From the IMG/VR virus record IMGVR_UViG_3300047157_000018, positions 1 through 42,220 of that record: a DNA stretch of 42,220 bases; one strand, 5' to 3'. The position numbers were made by a program, and so were the translations under genes. This DNA is from a virus. Positions within the stretch are counted from its first letter, which is position 1. Every line of letters starts with the position of its first letter. The notes beneath the pieces are model-generated. The model was not told the DNA's origin. It made no database searches and was given only the letters and a program-made list of their open reading frames with translations. Positions 8,167 through 16,161 of this stretch are shown here, piece after piece.

Positions 8167-8658
8167 ATGACATTAGATAATGTAAACATAGGGCTGGCTA
8201 ACTTTTGGAAAGTTACTTGTCTTGATAAAGATGGCAACATCAAATGGGAAGAGAATAAAAAGAACCTAATTACTACAGTAGGTTTAAACCATATTCTAGA
8301 TACACAATTTCACGCAAGTACACAAGTTACTACTTGGTACATAGGACTAAAAGGAGCTGGTACTCCAGTAGCAGCAGACACGATGGCATCACACTCAAGC
8401 TGGGCAGAACTTGCTGGCTATGCTGGTAACAGAAAAGAGTGGACAGAAGGTGCAGCATCAAGTGGTAGTATGACTAACAGTTCTAGCGTAGACTTTACAA
8501 TTAACGCAACAGCAACAGTAGCTGGTGCTTTTCTAAACACAGCAGCGACAGGAACAGCAGGTACACTATACGGTGTAGTTGACTTTAGTTCTTCAAGAGC
8601 AGTAATCTCTGGTGACACACTACAGGTAACGGTAACAGTAACAGCTGCTTCAGCATAA
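8167..8658 (+). CDS. Conserved phage structural protein, 163 aa
   Basis: A 163-aa protein beginning MTLDNVNIGLANFWKVTCLDKDGNIKWEE. The first third resembles a small beta-domain found in many phage structural proteins (a host-like KDGNIKWEE strand, then NLITTVGLNHILDTQF). The rest is Ser/Thr/Ala-rich beta sequence ending DTLQVTVTVTAASA. It has a good ribosome binding site (CAGGAG). It is probably a virion surface or tail component; no enzymatic motif is visible. Confidence 0.75.
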   Translation: MTLDNVNIGLANFWKVTCLDKDGNIKWEENKKNLITTVGLNHILDTQFHASTQVTTWYIGLKGAGTPVAADTMASHSSWAELAGYAGNRKEWTEGAASSGSMTNSSSVDFTINATATVAGAFLNTAATGTAGTLYGVVDFSSSRAVISGDTLQVTVTVTAASA

Positions 8659-8669
8659 AGGAGTAGAGA

Positions 8670-9305
8670 ATGGCTTTAGAGGATTTAACAGGTACTAAGT
8701 ACATAGATGACCTCGTATCGACTAACCCAGCAGCGGGCGATAATGTCTCTGAGGGTGATGACCATATACGAGGAATCAAGAATGTACTAAAAACTACATT
8801 CCCCAGCATTGATGGTGCAATAACTGCAACAGATACTGAGCTTAACTATGTAGATGGTGTTACCTCTGCTATTCAAACTCAGATAGATTCTAAGACAACC
8901 AACGCCACACACAGTGGCGAGGTTACTGGAGCAACAGCACTAACTATTGCAGACAATGTAGTAGACGAGGCTAATCTTAAAGTAAGTAATACACCAACTA
9001 ATGGATATTTCTTATCTGCACAATCGGGTGCTACGGGTGGTATGAGTTGGGCAGAGGTAGATGCTTTGCCTTCACAGTCTAGCAATAGTGGTAAATACTT
9101 AACAACGAATGGTTCAGCAGCTTCTTGGGCAGTCTTAGATACAGATGCCAACACAACAACTAAAGGTCTATACGAACACGCACACACCATAGCAGCTAAC
9201 TATAGCATAACAAGTGGCAACAACGCTATGACTGCTGGGCCTATTACAATTAACTCAGGGGTATCAGTCACAGTACCTACTGGTTCAACTTGGGTGATAG
9301 CATAA
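8670..9305 (+). CDS. Tail fibre-like protein 1, 211 aa
   Basis: A 211-aa protein whose N-terminal 75 residues (YIDDLVSTNPAAGDNVSEGD, then DDHIRGIKNVLKTTFPSIDG) are a common phage fibre attachment module. The same module recurs in the 206-aa protein at 16162-16782, so the two are paralogues or share a swapped head. The middle has collagen-like spacing without true Gly-X-Y repeats, and the C-terminus (ITINSGVSVTVPTGSTWVIA) is a short beta tip typical of marine phage fibres. The stop overlaps the next start (TAATG). Confidence 0.75.
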   Translation: MALEDLTGTKYIDDLVSTNPAAGDNVSEGDDHIRGIKNVLKTTFPSIDGAITATDTELNYVDGVTSAIQTQIDSKTTNATHSGEVTGATALTIADNVVDEANLKVSNTPTNGYFLSAQSGATGGMSWAEVDALPSQSSNSGKYLTTNGSAASWAVLDTDANTTTKGLYEHAHTIAANYSITSGNNAMTAGPITINSGVSVTVPTGSTWVIA

Positions 9306-10228
9306 TGGCAAAAGTAAAAATACAAGGTAACGCATCAGGCACAGGGGTACTAACTGTAACTGCACCGAATACAAGTACAGACAGAACGATTACACTACCT
9401 GACTCAACAGATACACTTGCTGTTAATAGTGATGTAACTAATAAGCTACCTTTAGCTGGTGGTAATGTAACAGGCGATTTACAAGTGTCAGGTAAATTAA
9501 GTAGTGCAGGTGTTGCTCACGCTGATTCACAGGTAATGATTTATACAGGAGATGCAACAGACAATGGACTTAGAATAAATATGGGTTCTGGAAGTTATAC
9601 TGGAACTGCATTAGAAGTTCAGATTGCAAAGCAAAGTGGTGAAGATTCGTACACTTTATGTAAGATGATTTCAAAACACGATAATGCAAGTCCTGCTACA
9701 CGATTTTCAGTAAGGGGTGATGGACTAACAACTGTTAATGGTATTCTAAATGTAAAAACTGGTATTACCTTTGCCTCAGACACAGCAGCAGCCAATACTT
9801 TAGACGATTATGAGGAAGGCACTTTTACAATTACTATATCTGGAAGTTCGTCAGGTTCAGGAACTGTTACAGGTAATGCTTATTATACAAAAATTGGTAG
9901 GTTATGTACTGTATCAGTAAACTTTAATAATCAAACTGTGCCAACCATATCAGGAACTGTTCAAATTGGTTTGCCTTTTGCAGCAGGTAATCAAGGAGAG
10001 TATCACGGTGGTGATATATATTTCTACCCGCTTTCTGCGTGGACTATGGGTAGTAATTTTGTAGGACACACACCTAATATTGGAGGAGTAGGTAGCACTC
10101 ACATCTTTATGAATAAAAATGTTAATACAAATAGACAAGGAGCTTTTTCTACTGCGGAGAATGGTTCATTTAGTGGGTCAGGCGGTATATATTGTAGATA
10201 TTCATTTACATATGTAACAGCAACTTAA
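9305..10228 (+). CDS. Tail fibre protein 2, 307 aa
   Basis: The start is taken at 9305 because it overlaps the previous stop (TAATG). The N-terminus (MAKVKIQGNASGTGVLTVTA, then DRTITLPDSTDTL) is a repeated beta-strand module common in marine phage fibres. A middle region with LDDYEEGTFTITISGS is the well-known linker seen before host-range tips. The C-terminal 100 residues are Gly, Ser and aromatic rich and are probably the receptor-binding tip. It is the first of three successive fibre genes, each followed by a small gene. Confidence 0.8.
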   Translation: MAKVKIQGNASGTGVLTVTAPNTSTDRTITLPDSTDTLAVNSDVTNKLPLAGGNVTGDLQVSGKLSSAGVAHADSQVMIYTGDATDNGLRINMGSGSYTGTALEVQIAKQSGEDSYTLCKMISKHDNASPATRFSVRGDGLTTVNGILNVKTGITFASDTAAANTLDDYEEGTFTITISGSSSGSGTVTGNAYYTKIGRLCTVSVNFNNQTVPTISGTVQIGLPFAAGNQGEYHGGDIYFYPLSAWTMGSNFVGHTPNIGGVGSTHIFMNKNVNTNRQGAFSTAENGSFSGSGGIYCRYSFTYVTAT

Positions 10229-10231
10229 TTA

Positions 10232-10251
10232 TTCTAAGTGGATTCTTAGAA
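10232..10251 (+). other. Small hairpin between fibre 2 and its partner gene
   Basis: A perfect 7-bp inverted repeat TTCTAAG (10232-10238) / CTTAGAA (10245-10251) with a 6-base loop, four bases after the fibre stop. It is AT-rich with no T-run, so a strong terminator is unlikely; an mRNA processing or stability role is possible. Confidence 0.35.
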
Positions 10252-10277
10252 CGGACATTTAATAATAGGAGAATGCA

Positions 10278-10562
10278 ATGGCATTAACAAAAGAAATAGT
10301 AATAGACAAGATTGAAGTATTAGAGATGGGGCAAGTGCAAGTACGCACAGCAACAAGAGTTAAGGAAGATGGAGCAGTATTGTCATCATCATTTCATAGG
10401 CATGTTTTAGACCCTAGCACTAAGTCAGGTGACACTTGGGGAGACACAGACATTAGTGGTGAAGATGCTAGAGTACAGGCAGTAGCTAATGCGACTTGGA
10501 CTGACTCAGTAAAGACAGCCTATCAAGCAATGGAAGATGCAGCACAAGCATCAAAGGAGTAA
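10278..10562 (+). CDS. Small protein following fibre 2, 94 aa
   Basis: A 94-aa protein with MALTKEIVIDKIEVLEMGQV at the start, then a basic/His segment (SSSFHRHVLDPS) and an Ala-rich C-terminal helix (ARVQAVANATWTDSVKTAYQ). This is a widespread small phage protein usually found directly after fibre genes. A fibre assembly or attachment role is plausible from position. A good ribosome binding site (TAGGAG) is present. Confidence 0.75.
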   Translation: MALTKEIVIDKIEVLEMGQVQVRTATRVKEDGAVLSSSFHRHVLDPSTKSGDTWGDTDISGEDARVQAVANATWTDSVKTAYQAMEDAAQASKE

Positions 10563-10568
10563 ATATAT

Positions 10569-11267
10569 ATGGCTATAACGATTAATGGAAATGGCTCAAT
10601 TTCGGGCATATCGGTAGGTGGACTCCCAGATGGTACAGTCGATGCTGGAACACTAGCAACAAACTCAGTTGACTCAGCAGAACTTATTGATGGTGCTGTA
10701 GATGATTCTCATATAGCAGCTTTAACAGCTTCTAAGTTAACTGGAGCTTTACCAGCAATTAGTGCAGCTAATTTAACAGCTATACCCGCAGCAAATGTTA
10801 CAGGAACGCTACCAGCAATAGATGGAAGTAATCTTACTGGCATTTCTTCAGCAGCTGGCACTTCACATTTTCACGCAATCTTTGGTAGTGGTGGGTGGCA
10901 GACTTATGCTGCAAATACTAAAATTGGATTTAATGCTACTTTTCGCAATGTAGGAACTGATTTTGATACAACAAATAATCGGTATGTAGCACCAGCAACG
11001 GGAGTTTATTACTTTTATTATTTAGCTTACACAGCTTTAAACGATACTACAAATGGTTTTACTTTTAGAAAAAATGGGCTTACGAATGACCTTGTTGATA
11101 GAGACCAAGCTGTAACAACTTTTAACGAGCAAGGTGCTGGAGACCACACCCAAACTGGAACGCTTGTTGTTAATTTAAGTGCAAACGATTACATAGAAGT
11201 TTGGGCATTTATGGCAAGTGATTTTTACCCGGGAAATTCATCTTTTGGTGGCTTCAGAATATCATAG
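10569..11267 (+). CDS. Tail fibre protein 3 with C1q/TNF-like tip, 232 aa
   Basis: The N-terminal half contains degenerate repeats of the type LTGALPAISAANLTAIPAAN, with the LTG and LPAI units recurring; a related unit is found in the next fibre. The C-terminal 130 residues look like a C1q/TNF-like jelly-roll: NNRYVAPATGVYYFYYLAY, then GTLVVNLSANDYIEVWAF and the closing FGGFRIS, matching the family's F-x-aP-x-xGvYyF, LxxgDyVeV and GF landmarks. Such trimeric domains act as binding heads in phage fibres and in bacterial spores. Assigned by pattern, not by search. Confidence 0.78.
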   Translation: MAITINGNGSISGISVGGLPDGTVDAGTLATNSVDSAELIDGAVDDSHIAALTASKLTGALPAISAANLTAIPAANVTGTLPAIDGSNLTGISSAAGTSHFHAIFGSGGWQTYAANTKIGFNATFRNVGTDFDTTNNRYVAPATGVYYFYYLAYTALNDTTNGFTFRKNGLTNDLVDRDQAVTTFNEQGAGDHTQTGTLVVNLSANDYIEVWAFMASDFYPGNSSFGGFRIS

Positions 11268-11275
11268 GAAATATT

Positions 11276-11560
11276 ATGGCAAATTTTATAGAACAAAAAG
11301 TATGGAACAAAAATCACAGTACAGTTTGGAGAGAAATAGTTTCTCGCTTTGGACAGTCTGAGTATGACGATGAAACAAAACGAGCTGCACATATGGAAAC
11401 ACTTAAAGCGGAGTGGGATGCTAAAGATTATGCTAGAAAACGCAAAGCTAAATACGATGCGTTAAATCAAGATGAGATGCGTTTTGACGATACAAAAAAT
11501 TCAACAACAACTTGGGTAGATGCTATTGATGCTATCAAGTCTGAGTTTCCAAAACCATAG
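11276..11560 (+). CDS. Small protein following fibre 3, 94 aa, unknown
   Basis: A 94-aa charged, helical protein (MANFIEQKVWNKNHSTVWRE, then a Lys/Arg-rich KDYARKRKAKYDALNQDEMR). It follows the C1q-tipped fibre by 9 bases, as 10278-10562 follows fibre 2 and 12445-12729 follows fibre 4, so it may be a fibre assembly partner. It is not similar in sequence to the other two small genes. Confidence 0.7.
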   Translation: MANFIEQKVWNKNHSTVWREIVSRFGQSEYDDETKRAAHMETLKAEWDAKDYARKRKAKYDALNQDEMRFDDTKNSTTTWVDAIDAIKSEFPKP

Positions 11561-11569
11561 GAGTTATAG

Positions 11570-12443
11570 ATGAGTACAATAAAATCAAGTGACGAACATC
11601 TAACACTAAACGCTGATGGTTCTTCTAAAGATATAAAGTTCCAAGCCAACGGAGTAGAGAAAGCAAGTATCAGCTCTAGCTGGTGCGTTTACTTCTACTA
11701 CGATTGATGCGACCAAGCTGACAGGAGCGTTACCAGCCATATCGGGTGCTGCTTTAACAGGAGTTGGAGTTGCTGGTATTACATCGGCTGCTGATGCTAC
11801 TGCTATAACTATTGATTCAAATGAAGATGTAGGTATTGGTGCGTATGCAACTACTCCACCAAGCAAATTATATATAAATAATAAGACATATCCAACTACT
11901 CAGGCTAATGCTGGTCAATGGCAACATTGTGCAATTGGCATACCTTCTACAACTTATGTTGGCGATAAATGTGTAATTGGTTTAGGAGGTGGAAGTACAA
12001 ACACCGCTACTGATTATGCTGCTTCCTATATAGGACACGAAAATAAAAATAATGGTAATCAAGGTTACGGTGATTTAATTTTTGGAACTAGACATAGTAC
12101 TACTCCAAGTGTGCAGCCAACAGAACGACTACGAATAACCTCAGATGGCAGAGGCTTGTCACAGTTTACTGCAAGGGCTTGGGCAAGATTTGAGAACAGT
12201 ACGATACACGATTCACATAATTGCAGTAGTGTAAGTCAAAGCGGTAATACGGGTTATTATGATATTTCTTTTACAAATGCTATGACTAATGCAAACTTTG
12301 CTGTAGCAGGTATGGCTCACGCAGACAGAATGTTGTCTTATCATTCAGCTCCTTCTACACAAAATCTTTATTTGTGGAGTTACAATTCAGCTGGTACTGC
12401 TGAAAATGGTAACTATCAATCAGTTATAGTTTTTGGAGATTAA
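11570..12443 (+). CDS. Tail fibre protein 4, one apparent frameshift
   Basis: It starts at 11570 behind a good ribosome binding site (AGGAG) as MSTIKSSDEHLTLNADGSSK, a common fibre N-terminus. At about 11670-11680 the frame has to change by +1 to reach a long continuation (LTGALPAISGAALTG, then TAITIDSNEDVGIG and PTERLRITSDGRGLSQ) that runs to 12443. The LTGALPAIS unit matches the repeats of the previous fibre. The joined product is about 290 aa. The C-terminal 80 residues (SGNTGYYDISFTNAM) are a small beta tip. The shift is probably an inserted base; if it is real, the tip is not translated. Confidence 0.72.
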
Positions 12444-12444
12444 T

Positions 12445-12729
12445 ATGAAAATAATATTTCATCATACTGAATCAAACACTCTTGGAGAAATGACTCCAGC
12501 ACCTAAGTTTTTAGCAACACTTGATGGTACTGAAGAAGAAAAAATGATTCATCTTGCTAATAAAGATTTACCTACTGGAACTAAGTATGAAATTGTTGCA
12601 GACGATTATCTTCCTTCAGATAGAACATTTAGAATTGCTTGGGAATATGTAGCTGGTTCTGACGAAAAGACTTCAGAAGATTTAAGTGCAGAGGACTTAG
12701 CTAAATACAATATGAAGGAGAATAGATAA
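12445..12729 (+). CDS. Small protein following fibre 4, 94 aa
   Basis: The start at 12445 (MKIIFHHTESNTLGEMTPAP) is chosen over an in-frame ATG at 12433 because GGAG at 12436-12439 then sits correctly in front of it. The protein is acidic, with GTKYEIVADDYLPSDRTFRI in the middle, which resembles small tail assembly proteins of other phages. It overlaps the next gene by one base. Function is inferred from the fibre plus small-gene pattern. Confidence 0.68.
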   Translation: MKIIFHHTESNTLGEMTPAPKFLATLDGTEEEKMIHLANKDLPTGTKYEIVADDYLPSDRTFRIAWEYVAGSDEKTSEDLSAEDLAKYNMKENR

Positions 12730-12959
12730 TGCCAATGCAAATTAACATAAATAAGGCAAAGGCTGCTACTAAAGACAGACTGAGAGTAGACAGAAAACCT
12801 CTCTTAGAAGAACAAGACATTCTGTTTATGAAGGCACAAGAAGCTGGTACATCAACTTCAGCTATTGTGACAGAGAAGCAAAGGCTCAGAGATATTACAA
12901 ATCAAGTAGATAGTATGACTACTACTGATGAATTAAAGGCAGCCAAAGTAGAAGCCTAA
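12729..12959 (+). CDS. Small tail-region protein, 76 aa, unknown
   Basis: A 76-aa highly charged protein (MPMQININKAKAATKDRLRV). The middle (RKPLLEEQDILFMKAQEAG) and the C-terminal helix (TTTDELKAAKVEA) resemble short phage proteins that follow fibre genes and carry a DUF4376-type C-terminus; this resemblance is weak. It is coupled to both neighbours by TAATG overlaps and has a good ribosome binding site (AAGGAG). Confidence 0.65.
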   Translation: MPMQININKAKAATKDRLRVDRKPLLEEQDILFMKAQEAGTSTSAIVTEKQRLRDITNQVDSMTTTDELKAAKVEA

Positions 12960-13552
12960 TGTCTGACAGACTGCGTAACAATGTAATAGCTGGGTTTATA
13001 GTTGTAGCTTTTTGGATAGTGTTTGTATTGCCAGTAATGGCTGCTGACCCTATCGTAACAAACAGTACAAGCAATAGCACAGTTACTACAAGTACAGATG
13101 CTAAGAGTACAATAAGGACAAACCCACCTAGTGCAATTAGTCCGAGCATTAACGCAAGTAATAGTGACTTATGTATGGTAGGAGTTAGTGGAGCAGTACA
13201 GACACAGATACTAGGTATCAGTACAGGACAGGCTTACTCAGATGAAAACTGTATGAGGCTTAAGAATGCAAAGGTACTCTATGATATGGGTATGAAGGTA
13301 GCAGCAGTTGCTTTAATGTGCCAAACGAGGTCGGTGTATGACGCAATGAAATTTGCCGGGACTCCCTGCCCGATAAACTCGCCCACTACAGGTGAGGGGC
13401 TAATAGGACAAGAAGCTACAGCAGAATGGAGATTGAATCCTAAGAAGATTCCAAAGAAACAACAGACAGCAAATATGGATAGAGGAGTATTTCTTGAGAA
13501 ATTGGTTAGCGGTATTATTGGCGTTATCTTGCTCGCTATCCTCGTGGTCTGA
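12959..13552 (+). CDS. Secreted/membrane protein with four Cys, unknown
   Basis: A 197-aa protein with an N-terminal hydrophobic segment (IAGFIVVAFWIVFVLPVMA, about residues 10-28) that could be a cleavable signal (Ala-x-Ala-like end VMAADP) or an anchor. A Ser/Thr/Asn-rich linker follows, then a small domain with cysteines at about residues 72, 95, 121 and 138, and a C-terminal membrane segment (VSGIIGVILLAILVV). The last 59 bases overlap the next gene in another frame. It opens a run of membrane or secreted genes (12959-16160). I do not recognise a family; a periplasmic or envelope role is likely from topology. Confidence 0.72.
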   Translation: MSDRLRNNVIAGFIVVAFWIVFVLPVMAADPIVTNSTSNSTVTTSTDAKSTIRTNPPSAISPSINASNSDLCMVGVSGAVQTQILGISTGQAYSDENCMRLKNAKVLYDMGMKVAAVALMCQTRSVYDAMKFAGTPCPINSPTTGEGLIGQEATAEWRLNPKKIPKKQQTANMDRGVFLEKLVSGIIGVILLAILVV

Positions 13553-14963
13553 CCCAGAGATAATTGAGCATCAGATTGCAGATGATGGCTGGGTGGAAGT
13601 ACCTCTTGACTTTACCTTTCCTTTTTATGGAAATAGTTATGTCACTAGTTTTATGTTTAGTAACGGTGTTGTGGGGTTTCTTGACCCTCTTGATGTACCC
13701 GGTACTGGCATTGTATATGATGGGTTGTGTTGTCAAGGACAGGACCTAAGTTCATTTACAGGTGTAAGATTTAATTACACCATAATGCCTTGGAACACAG
13801 ATTTAATAGACACAGGTGTAGGTAAATTTTATACACAAGGTGACTCCACATTTCAAAAGTATATGTGGGAAAATTTATCAGAGTATTACGACAGAAACAC
13901 AAGTAATACATTTGACCTGACAATATACCCAATGGGTAACATAGATGTAAACTATGAGCAGGTACAAATAAATAACCACGCAGTAACAGTAGCAGTGGTA
14001 GGAGATTTAAGTCAAGGTGAGTATGAACAGTGGTTCTATAATCATCCGACAAGTGGAGCAATCTTTTGGAACAGTCAAGAAGATGACCCAGTAGAGATAG
14101 CAAACGGAGAGAGTGTATGCAGTGTAATACCAGACAGTCATATCAGTTGTTTATACTACCCACAAGTCTATGCTGATAATGTGTATAATCAACAATGTGC
14201 ATTGGACCCTTTGTATGATTACGGATGTGATGGCTGGGACGATGCTTACATAGAAGAATATGTTGAAGAAGATATACCAGAAGTTTGGGAAACTAATGAG
14301 GAAGATATTGAATCGGTATTCGTCTTGGAAGAGCCAGAGATTTTTGAAGTAATAGAAATAGAAGCGTTAGATGATTACACTTTAATTGCCACTACATTAG
14401 AAGAAGCAGTACCAGAGATGGAAGACTTGTTTGAAGAGATGGCACAAGAAGAATTGATAGAGGAAATAGAAGCAGAGTTAGAAGAATTCCTAGAGCCAGA
14501 GTTAGAAGAAGAACCTTTAGAAGAACCAATAGAAGAGGAACTTGATGAGCCAGAGCCAGAAGAAGATACCGTACAAGAAGAACAAACAGAAGAAGAGCCA
14601 GAACAAGAAGCAGTAGTAGAAGTTGTAGAGCAACCAGTATTAAAAAAGGTAGCAAAGAAAGCAAGTAAAAAAGATAAGATGCGAGAGATTATAGGCAACA
14701 AGCTAAAGAACCTTGCAACAGAAATGGGTGAGGCTGCATCACTAGAAGAACAACAAAAACTACAAAGCCTAATACTTGCACTCTTAAACTTTAATGCTGG
14801 ATTCAATAGCTACAACACACAACTACTTATTGATGGTGTATTTTATGAAGACAAAGGTATATATTTAGACAAGGACATACCAGACAATCAAAGAGGATTA
14901 AGAAACGGATTGGCTAATGAAATACTACATAATAAATTAATGGACTTACAATGGCAGAGATAG
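13494..14963 (+). CDS. Secreted acidic protein with nidogen-like N-domain
   Basis: A 489-aa protein starting with TTG at 13494, seven bases after AGAGGAG, inside the previous gene. The N-terminus (MRNWLAVLLALSCSLSSWS) is a clear signal peptide. Residues 30-195 resemble a nidogen-like beta domain: FTFPFYGNSYVTSFMFSNG, NTFDLTIYPMGNIDVNY and SGAIFW. Four Cys follow (about 207-240), then a very acidic Glu-rich region (about 245-385), a basic stretch (KKVAKKASKKDK) and a helical C-terminus. It could be an adhesion or envelope-active factor. The role is unknown; the nidogen resemblance is by eye. Confidence 0.7.
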   Translation: MRNWLAVLLALSCSLSSWSDPEIIEHQIADDGWVEVPLDFTFPFYGNSYVTSFMFSNGVVGFLDPLDVPGTGIVYDGLCCQGQDLSSFTGVRFNYTIMPWNTDLIDTGVGKFYTQGDSTFQKYMWENLSEYYDRNTSNTFDLTIYPMGNIDVNYEQVQINNHAVTVAVVGDLSQGEYEQWFYNHPTSGAIFWNSQEDDPVEIANGESVCSVIPDSHISCLYYPQVYADNVYNQQCALDPLYDYGCDGWDDAYIEEYVEEDIPEVWETNEEDIESVFVLEEPEIFEVIEIEALDDYTLIATTLEEAVPEMEDLFEEMAQEELIEEIEAELEEFLEPELEEEPLEEPIEEELDEPEPEEDTVQEEQTEEEPEQEAVVEVVEQPVLKKVAKKASKKDKMREIIGNKLKNLATEMGEAASLEEQQKLQSLILALLNFNAGFNSYNTQLLIDGVFYEDKGIYLDKDIPDNQRGLRNGLANEILHNKLMDLQWQR

Positions 14964-15439
14964 AATATCAAGGAGTTAAAGTAGGTGGTAGTAAATTGCT
15001 TCTTGTTATACCATTATTAAGTATGATTGGTGGTGGTGCTTGGGCTGGGTTTGAATTGTACAACGAGTTCAGAGTTCTTAAAGCTACTGTAATGGAATAC
15101 CAACCACCTGACATTACTGGTATAGAACAGAACATAGCAGTCATAGAAGAAACATTAGTAAGTGTAAGTGAATCAGTGGAACAAGCTAAAGACTATACAA
15201 GAACAATTAAAAATGATTTAAAGGATGACTTAGCTAGACAAGAGGCACTTATGGAAAGACTTGAAGACAAAGTAAATGCTTCACAAGATGAAATAGATGC
15301 GACCATTGACATAGCTGGAGAAAGGTTTGATGCCAGAAGAGATGCTCTTTATTCTGATACAGATAGAAAGATTAAAGAGTTAGAAGATAGGCTCGGTAGT
15401 AAACTACAAAGAGCATTAGATAACCCATTAGCAAATTAG
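14951..15439 (+). CDS. Single-pass membrane protein with long coiled coil
   Basis: A 162-aa protein with a short N-terminal tail, one membrane segment (about residues 16-35, LLLVIPLLSMIGGGAWAGFEL) and a long charged coiled coil to the C-terminus (about 60-155). The N-in topology with a periplasmic coiled coil resembles an inner-membrane spanin, but no lipoprotein partner is seen and the family is not identified. It overlaps the previous gene by 13 bases and lies in the membrane cassette with two holin-like genes. Confidence 0.7.
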   Translation: MAEIEYQGVKVGGSKLLLVIPLLSMIGGGAWAGFELYNEFRVLKATVMEYQPPDITGIEQNIAVIEETLVSVSESVEQAKDYTRTIKNDLKDDLARQEALMERLEDKVNASQDEIDATIDIAGERFDARRDALYSDTDRKIKELEDRLGSKLQRALDNPLAN

Positions 15440-15448
15440 GAGAATAAT

Positions 15449-15520
15449 ATGCCACAAGGACCGGGAACTTACGGAAAAAAGAGAGGAAGACCACCAGCTA
15501 AACGACCAGTTAGAAAATGA
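15449..15520 (+). CDS. Tiny basic peptide, 23 aa
   Basis: A 23-aa frame (MPQGPGTYGKKRGRPPAKRP then VRK) with a proper ribosome binding site (TAGGAGAATAAT). Its stop overlaps the start of the next gene (ATGA). The AT-hook-like RGRPP core is flanked by Lys and Arg. Short Gly/Lys/Arg/Pro peptides of this kind are common in podovirus genomes; their role is unknown and a nucleic-acid or envelope contact is possible. Confidence 0.65.
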   Translation: MPQGPGTYGKKRGRPPAKRPVRK

Positions 15521-15726
15521 ATGAGGATTTTAATAGAATGCAATTACAACTAGATAAGCATTCAGGACAAATAGCAAAACTGTTTAGCAAGATTGATGAC
15601 ACTAATTTGTGCATACAGAAAATTAACACTTCTTTAATGCAAATTAAATGGGGAGTGTTTGGTGCATTTGCTTGGTACATTATAGGCCAAGTAGGGATTA
15701 TAGAAGCAATGAGGGTAGCGTTATGA
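15517..15726 (+). CDS. Holin-like coiled-coil plus TM protein, 69 aa
   Basis: The N-terminal 45 residues form a coiled coil (MNEDFNRMQLQLDKHSGQIA), followed by one membrane segment (WGVFGAFAWYIIGQVGII). This layout is that of XhlA-type holin accessory proteins. It overlaps its neighbours at both ends by four bases (ATGA), so it is translated with the following multi-span membrane protein. A lysis role is likely but unproven. Confidence 0.65.
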   Translation: MNEDFNRMQLQLDKHSGQIAKLFSKIDDTNLCIQKINTSLMQIKWGVFGAFAWYIIGQVGIIEAMRVAL

Positions 15727-16160
15727 TAGCATTATTAACAAATGTAGCACCAATAGCATTAGGCTTTGTAGCTAAATTGTTTGCACTTAAGAGTCAAGCA
15801 GCATCAGAAAATCAAAAGCTAATGATACAGAACTTGCAGGCACGCAACGATTCTATAAACCAAGCTAGAGACAGAGCAGATAAAGAAAGTCCAATGGCTG
15901 CACTTAACAGACGAGTCATTATATTTGTTATACTAGCACTAATTATATTTACACAAGTAGCTCCAGTGTTCTTTAATGTGCCAACAGTAATACCTACAGT
16001 AACAGAAGGCTTTAGTTTCTTTGGTATACAATTCACACCAGACATAATAGATTACATAGAGATACAGGCTGGTTCAGTATTAAAGATGGATGAAATCTTT
16101 GGCTGGGCTACAATGATAATAGAGTTCTATTTTGGAGCACAATTAGCAAAAGGAAAATAA
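15723..16160 (+). CDS. Putative holin, 3-TM-like, 145 aa
   Basis: The start at 15723 (MIALLTNVAPIALGFVAKLF) overlaps the previous stop (ATGA). Hydrophobic segments lie at about residues 2-20, 59-80 (VIIFVILALIIFTQVAPVFF) and 117-140 (EIFGWATMIIEFYFGAQLA), with a charged amphipathic region between the first two (about 25-55). This matches the layout of the three-span holin families used by gene transfer agents and many marine phages. It would permeabilise the inner membrane at lysis. No endolysin is recognised nearby. Confidence 0.62.
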   Translation: MIALLTNVAPIALGFVAKLFALKSQAASENQKLMIQNLQARNDSINQARDRADKESPMAALNRRVIIFVILALIIFTQVAPVFFNVPTVIPTVTEGFSFFGIQFTPDIIDYIEIQAGSVLKMDEIFGWATMIIEFYFGAQLAKGK

Positions 16161-16161
16161 C

